A stretch of DNA of 64,000 nt from Mesostigma viride (Eukaryota; Streptophyta; Mesostigmatophyceae; Mesostigmatales; Mesostigmataceae), in NCBI GenBank assembly GCA_009746045.1, contig RPFO01000516.1:62001-126000 (forward strand). The letters run 5' to 3'. The notes beneath the pieces are model-generated. The model ran no database searches and was not told where the DNA came from. It saw nothing but the letters and a program-made list of their open reading frames with translations. Positions 60,201-64,000 of this stretch are shown here, piece by piece (the first letter of the stretch is position 1; each line of letters starts with the position of its first letter). Position numbers and translations under genes: made by a program.

Positions 60201-63053
60201 GTTCAGGGATGGCAGGGGGCAATAATGAGGGCTCTCATCATGTACAACGTCACATATGCTAGTTTACGAGACAGTACATTGAAACAGGTTAAGAAGACGA
60301 AGAGGCATAAGACAAATCACACACACGCGCACGCGTGCACCCCCCCTCCCCCCCAACCACACACACACACACACACCACCCCACACCCCACCCCACACAC
60401 CACCCCACACACCACCCCACACCCCACCCCACACCCCACCCCACACCCCACCCCACACCCCACCCCACACCCCACCCCACACCCCACCCCACCCCACCGC
60501 CCCCCCACCCCCCCCATACACACCAGGATCTCTTTAAACTTATTGCAGGTCAGTTCACACATAACAGCCATGCACTAGGCATGCCCTTGCAGAAGAAGCG
60601 CGGGCATAATATGTAGGTAGTCGTTCATCTAGGGCATCGCCTTGCGAACCCGTGGCATAAGAACTACTTACTAGGCATGTCTTAGTAGCAGCACCAGTAT
60701 ATAAACAGATTGACCGCCCACGTTGAACTCGTCGGAAATCATCCAATACGTCGGCTAGTACATCGGCTCATAGCCATGGTAATAGATAAGAATGAATAGA
60801 TGAGAATGAATAGATAAGAATGAATAGATAAGAATGAAACAGGCACGCCACCTACCAGGCTCTCGTCCACCTCATCGATGAGGAGTCGAGATGTGCTATT
60901 CCGATTTCTGGCCTGCGCTGGTTGTCTCCTTGATATGCTAGTACATAGCCCCGTGCTCATAACCATGATAGTGTATCAATAACCAATCGACTCACCAGGC
61001 TCTCGTCGAACTCGTCGGAGATGAACACCCGCCTCACGTACAGCTTGATGTTCTTGCTCCGCCGCTCAAACAGCTCCTGGGAGTCAAAGGGCGGCATGCC
61101 GGGCACAAACAGGATCGAGCGGAACTCAATGTCGCCCTCGGCCACGAAGTGGGTGTGCGCGGCCGGGTCGATGAACTCGCGGAAGCAGCTCTTGTAGAAG
61201 GCGTTGTACTCCTCGTCGGTCACATCCTTGGGCGCGCGCATCCAGATCGGCTTGTTCGCGTTCGCCAGCTGCCAGCTCCACTCGTCCTCGTAGATGGTCT
61301 TCATCTTGACCTGCGATGTGCAAAGAGAGATAAGCCGCGGACCAAAAACACGGACGGTTAGTGGATTGCTAGTCCTAGTAGATCGTCTTCATCTTCACCT
61401 GCGTGGTGCAAAGAGAGATACGTGGCAGGCCAAAAAAACGACGGTTAGTTGATTGCTAGTCCTCTTGGATCATCTTCATCTTGACCTGGACACAGGGGGG
61501 CAGGGACCCTCCCTTGTCTCCGACCTCACATATTCTTGTACTCACATCCGTCCCTCGTACAACACACATCACACTACCTTCTGCTCCCTTTGCTCGTCCC
61601 GCTCCCCCCTAGCCTACAAAACTACTCTCCCTTCCCTTCTCTTCCCTCCTTTGTCACTCAAAGGTTCCCCTGCCCTTCCCCTCCCCCTCCCTCACCCCCT
61701 CCTCCCCGGTGTCGTCGCACTTCCCGCTTGCCCAGTATATTGCTGCCACCCCTCTTTCTAAACCTGGCACTTCCCTTCCGCCTCGTCGTCCGGCACACAC
61801 CCCTCACCTTCTCCTCCCCGTTCTCGTCGCGCTCCGTGGGCGCCTCCGTGTCCGGCACCTGCTTGGGCACGCTCTTCTTGGACCAGACCTGGATAGGGAA
61901 CGAGATGAACTCGCTGTACGTCTTCACCAGCTCGTTGATCTTGGCGTCCTCCGCGTACTGGGACATGCCCTCCTTGAGGTGGATGATCACCTCCGTGCCG
62001 CTGGGGTGGGAGGCCATCCAACACCACGTCACGACACAGAAAACACAGAGCAACCAATTCATAGGAAACAGCCAGTGTCAGCGCTGGCGACATGCCCTCC
62101 TCAGAGGTGGAGGGGAGACTAACTGTGGACCATGTTAGGGTAAGGTTGGGCGCTCACCTCCGTGCCGCTGGGAGGGGGGGCCAACGCAGAGCGGCTCCCC
62201 ACTGTCATGGGCCACAGTAAACACACACTGAACTAGCGTAACCACACACAAGCCCCTCATTTGAGCTTGCCCATAATCTCTGCCCGCGCACGAGCACCAA
62301 TTCACGCATCCAACAAAGATCGACAAAGATCGCGGATGAACCAAGCCGACTAGTCTAACCCCTCCACTAGTCAAGTCTGGTCTAGTTACACTATTCTGAC
62401 AGACTAGCAGTCCACTCGTCTACTCTAACGAAGCGAATCTATTTAAACATTGAGAATATAATCAGAATGATAGTAAAAAATTCAAAGTAATCAGTACAAC
62501 ATACAGGTGGCCCGGCAGCATTATTCCCAAAAATTGGAATTATAACTCCAAAACATGGCCCTCACCGGCCGAGCGCCTCGCCGCTGTCCTTGGCCACGGT
62601 GAACGTGTTGCTCTCCATCTCACTCTCCCACCGCCACTGCACGTCGTCGTTGTGCTTGGTGCGCACCACCACGCGGTCAGCGACAAGGAACGCCGAGTAG
62701 AAGCCGACGCCAAACTTGCCGATGAGGTTGTCCGCCTCCCCCGTGGCACCCCCCTGGGCCTTGAGCATCTCCATGAACTTTGTGGTCCCACTGCTGGCGA
62801 TGGTCCCCAGGTTCTGGATGAGATCCGCATGCGTCATGCCCACACCGGTGTCCCGGATGGAGATCGTGTTGGCCTCGGGGTCCGCGCGGATGCGGATGTT
62901 GAGGTCGGTGACGTCGCCCAGCAGCGCCTGGTTCGCGACGGACAGGAAGCGGATCTTGTCGAGCGCGTCGGACGCGTTGGACACGAGCTCGCGCAGAAAG
63001 ATGTCCTTGTTGCTGTACAGGCTGTGCACGATCATGTCCATGACGCGGGAGAC
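54209..63053 (-). CDS. HSP90C: Organellar HSP90 chaperone (HSP90C type), 11 exons, N-terminus outside window
   Basis: HSP90 is an ATP-driven homodimeric chaperone. Visible exons give about 655 residues, with all ten junction phases agreeing. Landmarks in order: [20 protein letters not shown] and [14 protein letters not shown] (ATP lid start), [25 protein letters not shown] (nucleotide pocket), [56 protein letters not shown] (middle-domain catalytic Arg), [27 protein letters not shown], then the dimerisation domain ending in [26 protein letters not shown] and IYYLA favour the plastid/mitochondrial plant HSP90C group. There is no KDEL (ER) or MEEVD (cytosol) end. The transit peptide exon is beyond 64000, so the target organelle is unproven. 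Confidence 0.93.
54724..54813 (-). CDS. HSP90C: HSP90C exon
   Basis: Encodes [30 protein letters not shown]. Phase 0 at both ends. The donor edge is duplicated in the intron at 54621-54650. Confidence 0.92.
55225..55440 (+). repeat. Degenerate GGCC-rich tandem repeat in HSP90 intron
   Basis: Overlapping (GGCCCC) and (GGAGGCCC) units, GC-rich, in the intron between the exons at 54724 and 55673. Confidence 0.8.
55673..55778 (-). CDS. HSP90C: HSP90C exon
   Basis: Encodes [35 protein letters not shown], the conserved HSP90 block around INP.HP.I. Donor AAC|GTGAGT. Confidence 0.93.
56284..56470 (-). CDS. HSP90C: HSP90C exon (start of C-terminal dimerisation domain)
   Basis: Encodes [20 protein letters not shown] to [10 protein letters not shown]. 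Acceptor AAACAG|AC, donor GAGAG|GTGGGT, phase 2. Confidence 0.92.
56508..56602 (+). repeat. 9-bp array (GATAAGACC)n in HSP90 intron
   Basis: About ten units with GATGAGACC variants. Confidence 0.9.
57389..57553 (-). CDS. HSP90C: HSP90C exon
   Basis: Encodes [20 protein letters not shown] to VSKEGLEL, with the conserved [10 protein letters not shown]. Donor CTTG|GTACGT. Acceptor CACCAG|AT. Confidence 0.93.
57996..58188 (-). CDS. HSP90C: HSP90C exon
   Basis: Encodes [20 protein letters not shown] to KAIYYLAA. Donor GCGG|GTGAGT, phase 1. Confidence 0.93.
58843..58920 (-). CDS. HSP90C: HSP90C exon
   Basis: Encodes [26 protein letters not shown], matching the IMRKRLVRK block of HSP90C. Donor GAG|GTAGGT. 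Two decayed copies of the donor edge lie downstream in the intron. Confidence 0.92.
60022..60114 (-). CDS. HSP90C: HSP90C exon (catalytic-loop exon)
   Basis: Encodes [31 protein letters not shown], including the Arg that senses ATP. Phase 0 at both ends. Confidence 0.93.
60362..60510 (+). repeat. (CA)n and (CCCCACA)n array in HSP90 intron
   Basis: A short CA run followed by CCCCACA-type units mixed with CCACACA units, then C-rich sequence. Confidence 0.9.
60780..60838 (+). repeat. Short tandem repeat of AATAGATAAGAATG
   Basis: About four 14-bp units. Confidence 0.85.
60901..60934 (-). repeat. Partial copy of the 49-bp dispersed repeat
   Basis: 34 bp matching ATCAAGGAGACAACCAGCGC and onward from 53623, in reverse orientation within an HSP90 intron. 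Confidence 0.75.
60996..61310 (-). CDS. HSP90C: HSP90C exon (middle domain)
   Basis: Encodes [20 protein letters not shown] to ISDEFDESL, 105 residues, phase 0 at both ends. The donor is CTG|GTGAGT and the acceptor CGCAG|GTC. Confidence 0.93.
61808..62000 (-). CDS. HSP90C: HSP90C exon (end of ATPase domain, charged linker)
   Basis: Acceptor CCCCAG|C completes Arg. Encodes [20 protein letters not shown] to ERDENGEEK, including the short charged linker. Donor AAG|GTGAGG. Confidence 0.92.
62566..63053 (-). CDS. HSP90C: HSP90C exon (ATPase domain; first seen)
   Basis: Acceptor CACACAG|GTC, donor GGCCG|GTGAGG (phase 2). Encodes [12 protein letters not shown] to SGEALG with the N-terminal ATP-binding motifs NASDAL, DTGVGM and GKFGVGF. 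An incomplete copy of its 5' edge lies in the upstream intron at 63425-63470. Confidence 0.93.
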
Positions 63054-63096
63054 CTGTGTGTGTGTGTGTGTGTTTATATGTGACAGATGACATGTC

Positions 63097-63395
63097 GTTG
63101 GTTGGTTGGTTGGTTGGTTGGTTGGTTGGTTGGTTGGTTGGTTGGTTGGTTGGTTGGTTGGTTGGTTGGTTGGTTGGTTGGTTGGTTGGTTGGTTGGTTG
63201 GTTGGTTGGTTGGTTGGTTGGTTGGTTGGTTGGTTGGTTGGTTGGTTGGTTGGTTGGTTGGTTGGTTGGTTGGTTGGTTGGTTGGTTGGTTGGTTGGTTG
63301 GTTGGTTGGTTGGTTGGTTGGTTGGTTGGTTGGTTGGTTGGTTGGTTGGTTGGTTGGTTGGTTGGTTGGTTGGTTGGTTGGTTGGTTGGTTGGGT
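63097..63395 (+). repeat. (GGTT)n array, about 74 units
   Basis: Nearly perfect tetramer array ending in GGGT units, between the ATPase-domain exon and a decayed copy of that exon's edge. Open frames on both strands (VGWL and NQPT repeats) are artefacts. Confidence 0.97.
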
Positions 63396-63562
63396 GGGTG
63401 GGTTAGAGGGAGATGACCTAGTTGATGTGGAGGCTGTGCAGGATCATACCCATGATGCGGGAGAGCTGTTATTGTAGAGGGGGGTATATCAGCATTAGGT
63501 GTAACAGATAAACGGTTGAAGAATCCACAGGCACTTTTGTGCGACCATGTTTGGCTTGTGGC

Positions 63563-63800
63563 TGTGCAAGCAGCCACACGAACAAGACCGCCCTAATTGT
63601 GCAAGCAGCCACACGAACAAGACCGCCCTAATTGTGCAAGCAGCCACACGAACAAGACCGCCCTAATTGTGCAAGCAGCCACACGAACAAGACCGCCCTA
63701 ATTGTGCAAGCAGCCACACAAACAAGATCACCCTAATTGTGCAAGCAGCCAAATGAACAAGACTGCACTAATTACGCAAGCACCCACGCAAACAAGACCG
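63563..63800 (+). repeat. 35-bp tandem repeat (about seven units)
   Basis: Units containing GTGCAAGCAGCCACACGAAC. The first four are identical and the last three drift. Contiguous units with no spacers. Probably in the next HSP90 intron. Confidence 0.93.
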
Positions 63801-64000
63801 CCACAATATTATGGGCTAAAATGCCTGTAATATCTACATTTCGTCCAATATTACTGCCCGCCCACAGATAAAATTTACTTGTGTGTGCAAACACGTCCTG
63901 GGCGCCCATTAAACTATGAAATAAAAGAAGAAAAAACTTGTCTTCAGCACATGCGCATTGAGTCCATTGTTTCCTGAGCCGAGCACAGCAGAATCTATCT
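63801..64000. other. Probable intron sequence at the right edge
   Basis: AT-rich, no exon of HSP90 recognised. The N-terminal exons must lie beyond the window. Confidence 0.4.

Noticed and set aside
54209-63053. Cytosolic HSP90 or ER GRP94
   Set aside because: No MEEVD or KDEL end, and the middle and C-terminal blocks ([23 protein letters not shown]) fit the organellar HSP90C group better.
63056-63477. VGWL/NQPT repeat proteins
   Set aside because: Translation of the (GGTT)n array in an HSP90 intron.
63563-63800. CRISPR-like array
   Set aside because: Units are contiguous without unique spacers, and the locus is a eukaryotic intron.

Overview
The window is nuclear DNA from an intron-rich, repeat-rich eukaryote, most likely a photosynthetic one and probably a green alga. 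Three things point there: GT-AG introns of about 100 bp to over 2 kb, strongly GC-biased exons, and an organellar (plastid-type, HSP90C-like) HSP90. The species cannot be told from the sequence alone.

Layout. 1-13650 is a minus-strand Ty3/Gypsy-like retroelement that runs off the left edge, with a younger Copia-like element (3421-12567, plus strand) nested inside it. The Gypsy LTR at 13513-13650 sits in the 3' part of an unidentified zinc-ribbon gene (13651-15498, minus). 16.1-20.4 kb is a graveyard of LINE fragments sharing a 3' hairpin tail. 20.9-23.1 kb holds the last exon of a cysteine-rich protein gene and one further exon candidate. 24.4-29.85 kb is a 5.4 kb purine-rich minisatellite that has almost no T on the plus strand and is therefore open in all six frames without coding. 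30.85-37.0 kb carries an uncharacterised membrane-protein gene (minus; three exons with matching intron phases) whose introns hold more minisatellites. 37.87-38.84 kb has two neighbouring MITEs of one family. 39.25-45.06 kb is the gene for Mediator subunit 6 (MED6, plus; four exons seen), with tandem arrays in its introns and just downstream. 46.7-49.2 kb is mostly empty. 49.3-52.8 kb is a second LINE cluster, including a restriction-like endonuclease (RLE) LINE and a two-LINE composite flanked by one 11-bp target duplication. 54.2-63.05 kb is the organellar HSP90 gene (minus; eleven exons, all phases agreeing, N-terminus beyond the window).

The most interesting general pattern is that introns of HSP90, and also of MED6 and probably the membrane-protein gene, contain decayed copies of the adjacent exon edge with its splice site. 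This suggests introns grow here by repeated local tandem duplication across exon-intron junctions, followed by microsatellite growth. The second is a compact hairpin with compensatory changes in its outer stem at the 3' end of at least three LINE families. The third is a Copia-like element whose integrase lies upstream of its protease.

The host genes do not form a pathway: MED6 acts in transcription by RNA polymerase II and HSP90C-type proteins fold proteins in organelles. No RNA genes or CRISPR arrays were found.
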